Both the position numbers and the translations under genes were made by a program. From Ensifer sp. BR816 (lineage in GTDB: Bacteria; Pseudomonadota; Alphaproteobacteria; Rhizobiales; Rhizobiaceae), in assembly GCF_000378985.1 (NCBI RefSeq), contig NZ_KB905370.1:4338799-4402798 (forward strand): a stretch of DNA of 64,000 nt. Reading direction: 5' to 3'. The notes beneath the pieces are model-generated. The model was not told where the DNA came from. It searched no databases and worked only from the letters and a program-made list of their open reading frames with translations. Each line of letters opens with the position of its first letter. Position 1 is the first letter of the stretch. Positions 36,097 to 44,119 of the stretch are shown one piece after another.

Positions 36097-36231
36097 CCGT
36101 GACGACGAGGAGTGGAGAAACGTCCTGCTCTATCCGCTGAGCTACGGGTCCATAAATGGAGGACCCGGCGGGATTCGAACCCGCGACCTGGAGGGTTAAC
36201 AGCCTGTAGTTTCATCCGGCATTCGTCACGG
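36097..36231 (-). ncRNA. Y-RNA-like RNA, unit 1, containing a near-complete circularly permuted tRNA
   Basis: Read from 36231. Outer helix CCGTGACGA (36223-36231) / TCGTCACGG (36097-36105), perfect. Conserved CGAATGCC on the 5' side and CTCCTCG on the 3' side. Inner helix GGATGAAAC / GTTTCTCC with one bulged T. The tRNA part is permuted: T stem GCGGG / CCCGC with loop TTCGAAT (36168-36184), 3' acceptor strand CGGGTCC (36161-36167), discriminator T, encoded CCA (36157-36159), 5-base linker TTTAT, 5' acceptor strand GGACCCG (36145-36151), TA, D arm GCTC-AGCGGATA-GAGC (36127-36142). The acceptor pairs perfectly over 7 bp. The anticodon arm is replaced by the inner and outer helices. Confidence 0.85.
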
Positions 36232-36258
36232 CCCCGCGCCGTTCACGGCGGCGCGGGG
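36232..36258 (-). promoter_or_regulatory. Strong hairpin between rsr and the Y-RNA array
   Basis: CCCCGCGCCG / CGGCGCGGGG, a perfect 10-bp stem with a 7-base loop, 16 bases after the rsr stop and directly abutting unit 1. There is no T-run, so it looks more like an RNase processing or stabilising site that separates the rsr message from the small RNAs than an intrinsic terminator (inference). Confidence 0.6.
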
Positions 36259-36274
36259 AATTGCTTTGTTCGGG

Positions 36275-37831
36275 TCAAAGCTCGATCGCTTCGATACTTT
36301 CCACCCAGGCTTCAGCTCCTGTTCTGTTGGCCGCGAAGGCCGCAATCACAGCATAGACGGCGTCAGAGAAGCCGCCGATGTTCAGCACGTCGTCACGCGT
36401 CGTCGCCTGAGACGTGGCGTAGGGCTGGATATCGAGGCAAACCAGCTTTGCGGCCGGGTTGATCCTCTTGATCCGCGCCCACTCGGTCATCACAGCGGTG
36501 GGCTGACCGCCGCGGCGCGCGTCCACCCAGGACTCGTTGTCCGAGATGAAGACGACGAGATCGACCTTCGCCTTCTCGTTGACAAGCTTCCTGAGCGGCG
36601 CGGAGCAGTTCGTTCCGCCACCGCCGATCGCGGCCAGCTTGCCGGCATTGGTCATCACCGAATCCCGCCGGTTGAGGTCGATGCGCACGACATCGTTCTC
36701 GAACGGCAGCACCCGCGCCTTCGGGTTACGCTGCAGGAAGGCCGCGGTCATCAGACCGGCGACATCGATGCAACGCACCGAGGACGTGGAACCCTTCCGG
36801 TAACCTGTCACCGACGAGCTCATGGAGCCGGATACGTCCGGGCAGAGCACGACATTTCCCTCGATCGCCGGCACATTGGCGATCGCGATATCCATAGCCT
36901 CCTGCAGCGCCTGCCTCACGACATCCGGAACCTGGCTGTCGACCATCCTCCACGCCATCATCAACTGATAGGGGAAGACCTTCGCCCTGCGGATCTCCTC
37001 AGGATCGGAGAGCCGCGCAGCCAGCGTCTCAGCGAACCCATCCACTTCGAACACGCCGTTGCGTGCGAAGGTGTTGAGGTTCTGCCGCACCATCTGCCAG
37101 CCGCCCTTTCGGGCGATCGCGACCCAATGCTCACGGGTGAGCGGCAGGGACGTCAGCAGTTGGAACGGCACGTCCGGCACTGGAGCTCGCTGATCGCGCC
37201 GGAATGCCTCCAGCGATTTCACCAGATCCGGCAGTGCCGCGTGATCATACGGCTTGCCGATCGCCCAGGCGTAGAGCGCCTTACGCTCCTGCGAGGATGG
37301 CTTCGGATGGACCATGCGGATCACATCGGCGAGCGAAGGGTCGTTGCCGACCATCGCACGCAGGATCTGCTCGACGCTTGCGCGCTCGAGCCATGCCTGC
37401 ACGGCCTTCTTCGGCCGCGTGCCGAGCGACTTGCGCCCCGTTGCGCCCGAGCGCATGACCTGAACGAAGCCGCGCAGCATCTTGCCACTTTTCACGACCC
37501 GCGGAAAAGCACGCGCGAAAGCCTCGCTTTGAAGGCTCGAGAGCATCGCCAGCAGCATCACCGGCATGTCCTTCATATAGCCCTTCTCGGCCGCATGGAT
37601 CGCCACTTTGGCAAGGAATTCCGGTTCGACCTGAAGCGCGAGAGCCTTCACCGCATCGAGCTGTTCGGCGCCGTTCGCATAGAAGGTGCCGTTGAACGTG
37701 CCGGTCACGGCATATTGTGCGAGTGTTTCCCGCGCCGACAGTGGATAGGCCGGAGCACCTTCGTGGTTTGTCGCGTCCGTGCCCGGAAGCAGCTTTCCGA
37801 GGTAGGATTTGAAGATTGCCTTGTTGACCAT
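36275..37831 (-). CDS. rsr: Rsr, bacterial Ro60 orthologue (TROVE and vWA domains)
   Basis: 518 residues from ATG 37831 (GAGG seven bases upstream; GTG 37834 is an alternative). Residues about 15-320 form the TROVE HEAT-repeat ring that binds misfolded RNA ends in its hole and Y RNA on its surface (NHEGAPAYPLSARETLAQYAVTGTF, EEIRRAKVFPYQLMMAWR). About 325-515 form a von Willebrand A domain with a complete MIDAS motif D332-x-S334-x-S336 in CPDVSGSMSSS. Ro60 proteins act in RNA quality control with exonucleases. It is the first gene of the RNA-repair unit and follows a sigma-54 promoter; five Y-RNA-like units directly downstream supply its expected partners. Confidence 0.93.
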   Translation of the reverse strand: MVNKAIFKSYLGKLLPGTDATNHEGAPAYPLSARETLAQYAVTGTFNGTFYANGAEQLDAVKALALQVEPEFLAKVAIHAAEKGYMKDMPVMLLAMLSSLQSEAFARAFPRVVKSGKMLRGFVQVMRSGATGRKSLGTRPKKAVQAWLERASVEQILRAMVGNDPSLADVIRMVHPKPSSQERKALYAWAIGKPYDHAALPDLVKSLEAFRRDQRAPVPDVPFQLLTSLPLTREHWVAIARKGGWQMVRQNLNTFARNGVFEVDGFAETLAARLSDPEEIRRAKVFPYQLMMAWRMVDSQVPDVVRQALQEAMDIAIANVPAIEGNVVLCPDVSGSMSSSVTGYRKGSTSSVRCIDVAGLMTAAFLQRNPKARVLPFENDVVRIDLNRRDSVMTNAGKLAAIGGGGTNCSAPLRKLVNEKAKVDLVVFISDNESWVDARRGGQPTAVMTEWARIKRINPAAKLVCLDIQPYATSQATTRDDVLNIGGFSDAVYAVIAAFAANRTGAEAWVESIEAIEL

Positions 37832-37866
37832 CACAGCACCTCTTGATTGGCTTGTGCCAGATAAAT

Positions 37867-37883
37867 TTCAAGAGGCGTGCCAA
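37867..37883 (-). promoter_or_regulatory. Sigma-54 promoter for the rsr / Y-RNA / rtcB unit
   Basis: On the minus strand TTGGCACG-CCTC-TTGAA (37883 to 37867), matching the -24/-12 consensus TTGGCACG-N4-TTGCA except for A in place of C at -12. It ends 35 bases before the rsr ATG. RtcR, the sigma-54 activator known to drive such operons, is encoded divergently next to it. Confidence 0.7.
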
Positions 37884-38040
37884 TTTGGCGAGGCGGCGCC
37901 GAAAAAACTATCCGTTTTCCATATCATGCTGAAATTAAAAGATAAAAAATTACTGAGCAGCGATCATTCGAAGGTTGCGGGACAAGCGTATGAGTGATTA
38001 TCTTAGCTTTTGATATAGCAACTTATATTTTTGGATAATC

Positions 38041-39648
38041 ATGAAGCGACGCGTTGCCATCAGCATTCTCGGGACCACCCTCGACATGGGCAAGCGGGAG
38101 GATCGCTGGAATCGCTGGCGACCAAATGTCGGCCTGTGCCAGCAATCAGGTCTCTTCATCGACCGGCTGGAGCTTATTCACGACAATCATGCCGGGGCCC
38201 TGGCAAGGCGGATCATCGGCGATATCGAAACCGTGTCGCCGGCGACGGAAGTGCGCAGCAACGTCATCAACTTCAAGGATCCTTGGGACTTTTCCGAAGT
38301 CTATACCGGCCTCCGGGACTTTGCCCGCGGCTACGCGTTTGATCCGGACGAAGAGGACTATCTCGTCAATATCACCACCGGGACGCATGTGGCGCAGATC
38401 TGCTGGTTTCTGCTCACCGAAGCCCGCATCATCCCCGGTCGATTGCTTCAGCTCTCGCCGCCCCGGGAACGGGAGCCGGGGGAGGATTTCGCCGGAACGC
38501 ACCGGATCATCGATCTCGATCTCTCCCGCTACGACGAAATCGCCAAGCGCTTCGCCTCCGAACGCGCGGACGCCGCATCCTTCCTGAAGTCGGGGATTTT
38601 AACGCGCAATGCCGCCTTCAACCGGATGATCGACGAGATCGAGCGGGTCGTCATCCGCTCGACGGCGCCTGTGCTCCTGACGGGGCCGACGGGTGCGGGC
38701 AAATCCCAGCTTGCTCGTCGAATCTATGAGCTCAAGAAGAACCAGCGCAAGGTGAGCGGACAGTTCATCGAGGTCAATTGCGCGACCCTGCGCGGCGATC
38801 ACGCGATGTCTGCCCTGTTCGGCCATGTGAAGGGCGCCTTCACGGGTGCAGCCGGCGAACGGGCCGGTCTGCTCAAATCGGCCGACCAGGGCGTGCTGTT
38901 TCTCGACGAGATCGGCGAGCTCGGACTGGATGAGCAGGCGATGTGCCTGCGGGCGATCGAGGAGAAGCGCTTCCTGCCCGTCGGCGCCGACCGCGAGGCA
39001 ACGGCTGATTTCCAATTGCTTGCCGGCACCAACCGCGATCTCGGCGACGAGGTGAGAAAGGGCAGATTCCGCGAGGACCTTTATGCTCGCCTCAATCTTT
39101 GGACCTTCCGACTGCCGGCTCTGCGGGAGCGCAAGGAGGACATAGAGCCCAATATCGAGTTCGAGCTGAGGCGCTATCTGGAGCGCGAGGGACAGAACGT
39201 CACCTTCAACAAGGAAGCACGCGAACGGTATCTTGCTTTCGCCACCAGCCCACAGGCAGTCTGGAGCGCGAATTTCCGGGACTTGTCGGCCTCCATTACG
39301 CGGATGGCCACGCTCGCCCCGCACAGCCGCATCACAATCGATGTCGTCAATGACGAGATCCGCAGGCTGAACGCGTTCTGGCGGCCCCCATCAGACGTTC
39401 CTGATGGTGACTCGATCCTCGAAGAGCTCCTCGGCGCCGGTGGGGCAGCGCGCCTCGATCGTTTTGATGCAGCGCAACTTGCCGCAGTACTTCGCATGTG
39501 TCGGGATCATGCGACGGCGAGTGCCGCCGGCAGAGCGCTTTTCGCAAATTCCCGCCTGGAAAAGAAGAGTAGCAATGATGCCGACCGTCTCGTGAAATAT
39601 CTTGCGCGCTTTGGCTTACGATTCGAGGACGTAACGAAGCGGGACTAG
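38041..39648 (+). CDS. rtcR: RtcR, sigma-54-dependent activator of RNA repair
   Basis: 535 residues. N-terminal CARF-type sensor domain (about 1-180; VAISILGTTLD opening, VNITTGTHVAQICWFLL) that in other bacteria responds to RNA fragments with cyclic phosphate ends. AAA+ domain with Walker A GPTGAGKS at 215-222, the sigma-54 contact loop GAFTGA at 265-270, and Walker B VLFLDE at 285-290. The C-terminal 100 residues would hold the DNA-binding helix-turn-helix. Divergent from rsr, 209 bases apart, with a sigma-54 promoter in the gap. It probably senses tRNA or Y-RNA fragments and switches on the Rsr/Y-RNA/RtcB unit (established for enteric RtcR; inferred here). Confidence 0.92.
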   Translation: MKRRVAISILGTTLDMGKREDRWNRWRPNVGLCQQSGLFIDRLELIHDNHAGALARRIIGDIETVSPATEVRSNVINFKDPWDFSEVYTGLRDFARGYAFDPDEEDYLVNITTGTHVAQICWFLLTEARIIPGRLLQLSPPREREPGEDFAGTHRIIDLDLSRYDEIAKRFASERADAASFLKSGILTRNAAFNRMIDEIERVVIRSTAPVLLTGPTGAGKSQLARRIYELKKNQRKVSGQFIEVNCATLRGDHAMSALFGHVKGAFTGAAGERAGLLKSADQGVLFLDEIGELGLDEQAMCLRAIEEKRFLPVGADREATADFQLLAGTNRDLGDEVRKGRFREDLYARLNLWTFRLPALRERKEDIEPNIEFELRRYLEREGQNVTFNKEARERYLAFATSPQAVWSANFRDLSASITRMATLAPHSRITIDVVNDEIRRLNAFWRPPSDVPDGDSILEELLGAGGAARLDRFDAAQLAAVLRMCRDHATASAAGRALFANSRLEKKSSNDADRLVKYLARFGLRFEDVTKRD

Positions 39649-39693
39649 CAGGAACGCCTCACGTTCTGCGCTTGTACAACAAACGCGGCAGAC

Positions 39694-39724
39694 CCTGGCG
39701 TCAGACTTTGGGGCCGACGCCAGG
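39694..39724 (+). terminator. Hairpin between convergent rtcR and BCCT genes
   Basis: CCTGGCGTC (39694-39702) / GACGCCAGG (39716-39724), perfect 9-bp stem, 13-base loop, then ATTGCTCCTTTT. A plausible terminator for rtcR; the T-run is delayed. Confidence 0.5.
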
Positions 39725-39739
39725 ATTGCTCCTTTTACA

Positions 39740-41323
39740 TCACGACGCCAATTCAGGCGCGACCGTGATGATTGCAGTCGTTCCAGAGACGGCTCCGACG
39801 GCACCCCGCTGCGGGGCTCCCTCTTCGAGTTCGTCCAGAAGCGCGTGCCAAAGGGAGAGGCAAAGCCCGACCATGACCAGCAGGAAGGGCGCGGCCGCGA
39901 TGATCGAAGCGGTCTGAAGCCCCTGCAAGCCGCCCATGACCAGCAGCACCGAGGCGGAGGCTCCCGCCAGCACACCCCAGAGGACGACCACGCCGGGGCG
40001 CGGCTCGAGCGTGCCGCGCGACGAAAGCATGCCCATGACAACCGCGCCTGCATCCGCGCCCGAGATGAAGAAGATCGCGACCAGGAACATGGCGGTCAAC
40101 GATGTCAGCCAGGCGAATGGATATTGTGCGAGCAGGGCAAAGAGCGAGACGGCCGCGCCCTTGTTGTTGACGGCGTCAACGATGCCGCCGGCACCGAACA
40201 GTTCCGAATGGAGCGCGGTGCCGCCCATGATCGTGAACCAGACGAAGGTGACGCCGCTCGGGATCAGGAGCACCCCGATGATGAATTCCCGAATCGTGCG
40301 GCCGCGCGAAATGCGCGCGATGAACACGCCGACGAAGGGTGCCCACGAGACCCACCATGCCCAATAGAAGATGGTCCAGCTCCCGAGCCATTTGCCGTCA
40401 CTGAAGGCCGCGGTGCGGAAGGACATCGTCACGAGGTCGCTGAGGTAGAAGCCGAGCGATTCCGTGAACGTGTTGAATATGAAGATGGTCGGCCCGATGC
40501 AGACGAGGAACAGCAACAGGAGAAGGGCGATGACCATGTTCATGTTCGAGAGGAACTGGATACCCTTGCCCACCCCCGACACTGCCGAGAGAATGAACAG
40601 CACGGTCATGACACCGATGATGGTGAGCGCGATCGTATTGGACTCGCCGGTAGACCAGAGGAAGTTCAAACCGCTGTTGATCTGCTGAGCCCCAAGGCCC
40701 AGCGACGTTGCGGTGCCGAACAGCGTGGCGATGATTGCCAGGACGTCGATCGCCTTGCCGATCGGTCCGCTGGCCGCCTCGCCGAGGATCGGTGTGAAGG
40801 CGGCGGAGATCAGGTTCGATTTGCCTTTGCGGAACGTGAAATAGGCGATCGTCAAACCCACGACCGCGTAGATCGCCCAGGGATGCAGCGCCCAATGGAA
40901 GTAGGAATATTTCATGGCGAGCAGGGCCGCTTCCAGACTTCTCGGCTCGGCTTGCCCATGCGGGGGGCTCTCAAAGTGATAGATGGGTTCGGCAACGCCC
41001 CAGAACATGAGGCCTATTCCCATGCCGACGCTGAACATCATGCATATCCACGAGGCCGTCCGGAACTCGGGACGCTCGTCGTCCTGGCCAAGGCGGATCT
41101 TTCCGAAGCGGCTCACCGCCAGAAACAGGGCGAAAGCCAGGAAGCCGACCGAGGATACGACAAAGCCCCATCCGAAATCCGCGATGATCGTATCCAGCAC
41201 CACCTTGGCAGTCGAAGCGAGGCTTTGGGGGGAGAGCGTCCCCCAGCCGACAAATCCTAATATGAAGATCATGGCCGGCCAAAAAACGGCCGGGTCCACG
41301 TGAATTGACCTTGGTTGTTGCAT
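39740..41323 (-). CDS. BCCT family transporter (betaine/carnitine/choline)
   Basis: 527 residues from ATG 41323, preceded by AAAAGGGG. Twelve membrane helices. BCCT features: SWICMMFSVGMGIGLMFWGVAEPIYHF (glycine-rich helix 3), HWALHPWAIYAVVG, and the signature helix-8 region TIFYWAWWVSWAPFVGVFIARISRGRTIREF with its row of tryptophans forming the quaternary-amine site. Imports betaine, choline or carnitine with a Na+ or H+ gradient. The long N- and C-terminal osmosensing tails are absent. The neighbouring GlxA-type regulators and formaldehyde dehydrogenase fit a role in using quaternary amines as nutrients. Confidence 0.92.
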   Translation of the reverse strand: MQQPRSIHVDPAVFWPAMIFILGFVGWGTLSPQSLASTAKVVLDTIIADFGWGFVVSSVGFLAFALFLAVSRFGKIRLGQDDERPEFRTASWICMMFSVGMGIGLMFWGVAEPIYHFESPPHGQAEPRSLEAALLAMKYSYFHWALHPWAIYAVVGLTIAYFTFRKGKSNLISAAFTPILGEAASGPIGKAIDVLAIIATLFGTATSLGLGAQQINSGLNFLWSTGESNTIALTIIGVMTVLFILSAVSGVGKGIQFLSNMNMVIALLLLLFLVCIGPTIFIFNTFTESLGFYLSDLVTMSFRTAAFSDGKWLGSWTIFYWAWWVSWAPFVGVFIARISRGRTIREFIIGVLLIPSGVTFVWFTIMGGTALHSELFGAGGIVDAVNNKGAAVSLFALLAQYPFAWLTSLTAMFLVAIFFISGADAGAVVMGMLSSRGTLEPRPGVVVLWGVLAGASASVLLVMGGLQGLQTASIIAAAPFLLVMVGLCLSLWHALLDELEEGAPQRGAVGAVSGTTAIITVAPELAS

Positions 41324-41682
41324 CGGTTTCCCCTTTTCGGTTCGTTGGTTCTTGAACCGCTCCCATCCGGCTTTTTCGTTGGATGGTTGTCGCCTCTCAT
41401 AGGCGACTTTCGCGCGACTCAGGCTGCCTTTCAGGCCCTGCGCGCACAACACTCGCTCAGGCAGAAAAGAATGCCAGACGGGCGGCACCGATGCGGTCCG
41501 AGCGGGTGGCAGTATGGAAGGGTGGGTAGGTCCCGGACTACCCGGGCGATCGATCGGATTTCAGCCGGTCATCGGGGCGAAGGGGCTGGAATGTCGCGCA
41601 TATCCTACAGCGCCCGCGTCGTCTCAGCCGCGCGGGATCTCTGCAGACCTTTGAATTTGCGGAACTCGGAAGTGGCCGCGCG
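41324..41682. other. Intergenic interval upstream of the BCCT gene
   Basis: 359 bases. It should contain the promoter of the BCCT gene (minus strand). A decayed trace of mosaic-repeat module B (CTACAGCGCC at about 41607, then CTTTGAATT near 41650) may be present. Nothing else is recognised. Confidence 0.4.
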
Positions 41683-42708
41683 TCAGGCGGCCGACGCACA
41701 TGCGACCGGACGCGTTGACCTCGCCTTGATGCTGCGGCCCCGCGCTTCCTGCGGGGAACACCCAAAGGTTTCGCGGTAGCACTTGGAGAAATGCGAAGCC
41801 GACACGAAGCCACAGGCGATGGCGACTTCCACGACCGGCATTGCCGACTGGACCAACAGCAACTGGGCGCGCTCGAGACGGAGCTTCAGATAGTAGCGCG
41901 CCGGGGAACAGCGCAACTCGTTGCGGAACAGCCGCTCGATCTGGCGGCGCGAGAGCCCGATCGAAGCCGTAAGCTCCTCCACCTGCATCGGCTCGGTCAG
42001 GCTCCGCTCCATTTTTTCGACCAGCTTCATCACAGTGGGATCCTGAACCCCGACGCGTTGGGCGAAGGGAAGGCGCTGCCGCTCCCCCGGATCGCGGACG
42101 CGGTCGACAAGAGCGAGCTCGCAGATGCCGCTCACGACGCTTTCGTCGAAATCGCGGCCGATGATGTGGAGCATCATGTCGAAGGAAGCGGTGCCTCCGG
42201 CACAGGTATAGATGCTGCCGTCGACTTCGAAGATTCCCGTGCTGACGCTCGCCGCACGAAAGCGCTCGATAAATCCGGGATGGTTTTCCCAATGGATCGC
42301 GCATTTCCTCTCGTCGAGCAGCCCGGCTCTCGCCAGGACATGCGCCCCGGTGCACAGACCGGCGACGGCGACGCCGCGATTGCGACACTCGCGCAGCCAT
42401 GCGTCGGCCGCACGGTCGGCGTGGCGCTCGACGTTCTTTCCGCCGCAGATGACCGAGACGGACGGACGCAGCCGGCTGCCGAGATGCTGGCGCTCGACCG
42501 TTACGGAATTGTCGGCTTCGAGCGTGAGGCCGCAGCTGGCGCGGACCTTGCCACCGTCGGAAGAGACGACGCGCCAGGCATAGGCTTCGTAGCCGACCAC
42601 CGCGTTTGCCAACCGCAGGGCCTCGACCGCGGAAGAGAAGGCCAGCATTGTAAAATCTGGCACAAGGTAGAATGCGAACAGACGCTGTTCGGCACTCGTC
42701 ATTTTCAT
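41683..42708 (-). CDS. GlxA family AraC-type transcriptional regulator (DJ-1/PfpI sensor)
   Basis: 341 residues from ATG 42708 (GAGGG six bases upstream). Residues about 8-185 are a class I glutamine amidotransferase-like (DJ-1/PfpI) domain, with the nucleophile-elbow cysteine in VAVAGLCTGAHVLARAGLL. Residues about 230-325 carry two AraC helix-turn-helix motifs (MQVEELTASIGLSRRQIERL and PVVEVAIACGFVSASHFSKC). GlxA-type regulators of this class (GbdR, CdhR) often respond to betaine, carnitine or related metabolites (family knowledge), consistent with the BCCT gene downstream on the same strand. Confidence 0.87.
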   Translation of the reverse strand: MKMTSAEQRLFAFYLVPDFTMLAFSSAVEALRLANAVVGYEAYAWRVVSSDGGKVRASCGLTLEADNSVTVERQHLGSRLRPSVSVICGGKNVERHADRAADAWLRECRNRGVAVAGLCTGAHVLARAGLLDERKCAIHWENHPGFIERFRAASVSTGIFEVDGSIYTCAGGTASFDMMLHIIGRDFDESVVSGICELALVDRVRDPGERQRLPFAQRVGVQDPTVMKLVEKMERSLTEPMQVEELTASIGLSRRQIERLFRNELRCSPARYYLKLRLERAQLLLVQSAMPVVEVAIACGFVSASHFSKCYRETFGCSPQEARGRSIKARSTRPVACASAA

Positions 42709-42848
42709 GCAAGACCCTCCGCTCGACTGCCAGCCGCGCCCTCCAGCGTTGCATGGCATATCTACTCCTCGAAAGGCTTGGAGTATTGACCTCTATTAGA
42801 AATCTGAAAAGAATGATTGCGTCATATCGGCAGTAGAAATGAGACGCC

Positions 42849-43895
42849 ATGCGAATGGATGCCAACAACGTTTCCCCGAGCAGTATCCGGCGTGACCAGA
42901 ACGCGCGTCTGACCGTGGGGTTTGTGCTGGTGCCGCGGTTTACGCTGTGTGCCTTCGCAAACTTTGTTGACGTGTTGCGCCTTGCCGCCGATGAAGGCGA
43001 CCGTAGCCGGCCGATTCAATGTCGATGGAAGGTCGTCGCCCCCGACATGAGAGCGATCACGGCGAGTTGCGGCGTTTCCGTTCAGCCGCAGGAGGTGTTC
43101 GGCAATCCCAGGCTCTTCGACTATATCGTCGTGGTCGGCGGGCTCATGGACGAAATGGACAGGCCCGACGACCGTGTGGAGGGTTTCTTGCGGCAGGCCG
43201 CCTCGGCCGGCGTTCCGCTCGTGGGCCTTTGTACCGGCACCTTCATCCTCCATCGTGCCGGACTGATGGAGGGCTACCGCGGCTGCGTAAGCTGGTTCCA
43301 CCATCAGGATTTTCTTTCGCAGTTCGACGGGCTCAGGCCGGTATCCGACCAGATCTTCGTCGTCGACCGCGACCGCCTGACATGCTCGGGCGGCACGAGC
43401 ACTGCGCATCTGGCCGCGTTCCTGGTCGACAGGCACATCGGCAAGGCCCAATCCACGAAGAGCTTGAACATCATGATGATCAACGGGGCTGAGGACGGCA
43501 AAACACCGCAGCCCGGCCTGACGCTCGACTTCCGGACCACGGATCCTCTCGTCAGGAAAGCGCTTCTGCTGATGCAGCAAAATCTGGACGCGCCACTTTC
43601 CGTCGCCGAGTTGGCGAGACATCTGCAAGTCGGCAAACGCTTGCTCGAAAGGCATTTCAGGGAAGCACTTGGAACCTCGCCGCTGTCGGCGTTCATCGAG
43701 ATGCGGCTCTTGCTCGCGCGCCACATGCTCGAAAACACCGACAAGTCGATTGCGACGATCGCGGCGGAAAGCGGTTTCTGCGATTCATCCCATCTCAGCC
43801 GGATGTTCCGGAGACGCTTCGCGGGCACGCCGCACGTTTTCCGGGCATCCCTGGCGCGTCCGGGACGGGCAGCACGCGGCGAGACTGCCCGCTGA
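42849..43895 (+). CDS. Second GlxA family AraC-type transcriptional regulator
   Basis: 348 residues. Same layout as its divergent neighbour: DJ-1/PfpI-like domain (about 20-200) with VPLVGLCTGTFILHRAGLMEG, then AraC DNA-binding domain (about 230-335) with LSVAELARHLQVGKRLLERH and SIATIAAESGFCDSSHLSRM. The two proteins share clear similarity and probably arose by duplication. It lies upstream of the SerC-SerA fusion gene and might regulate it (inference). The ATG at 42849 has only a weak ribosome site (GAGAC); ATG 42855 is an alternative. Confidence 0.87.
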   Translation: MRMDANNVSPSSIRRDQNARLTVGFVLVPRFTLCAFANFVDVLRLAADEGDRSRPIQCRWKVVAPDMRAITASCGVSVQPQEVFGNPRLFDYIVVVGGLMDEMDRPDDRVEGFLRQAASAGVPLVGLCTGTFILHRAGLMEGYRGCVSWFHHQDFLSQFDGLRPVSDQIFVVDRDRLTCSGGTSTAHLAAFLVDRHIGKAQSTKSLNIMMINGAEDGKTPQPGLTLDFRTTDPLVRKALLLMQQNLDAPLSVAELARHLQVGKRLLERHFREALGTSPLSAFIEMRLLLARHMLENTDKSIATIAAESGFCDSSHLSRMFRRRFAGTPHVFRASLARPGRAARGETAR

Positions 43896-44119
43896 AGCGA
43901 TGGCTTCGCGTCTGGTTGCTGCACCGTCGCGCACTACGCCGTTTTCGCGGCTGCCCCAGCCTCATATCCCGTCGAGGCACTTCTTGATGAGCCTGTAGGA
44001 CCACCGCAGGCGCGCCGATGACGCATTCCGCGTGCTGTTCGACGCATATGAGGTCTTTTTTCGAACGTGTTCGCTTCACTATCAGGCACTTTCCCGTCTC
44101 GAAATCAGATAGGCAGACA

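Noticed and set aside
35987-36151. A conventional intron-containing tRNA made from the 5' half in unit 1 and the T arm of unit 2
   Set aside because: The acceptor strands do not pair (GGACCCG against CTTCCGC), whereas the permuted reading within unit 1 gives a perfect 7-bp acceptor.
35694-36215. Overlapping open frames on both strands (35694-36140 plus, 35703-36215 minus) across the RNA array
   Set aside because: They have no recognisable domains, no good ribosome sites and cross the paired stems of the Y-RNA-like units; the structured-RNA explanation covers the same bases.
35557-36231. CRISPR array
   Set aside because: The units are 103-135 bases with diverged sequences and paired ends, not identical short repeats with uniform spacers, and no cas genes are present.
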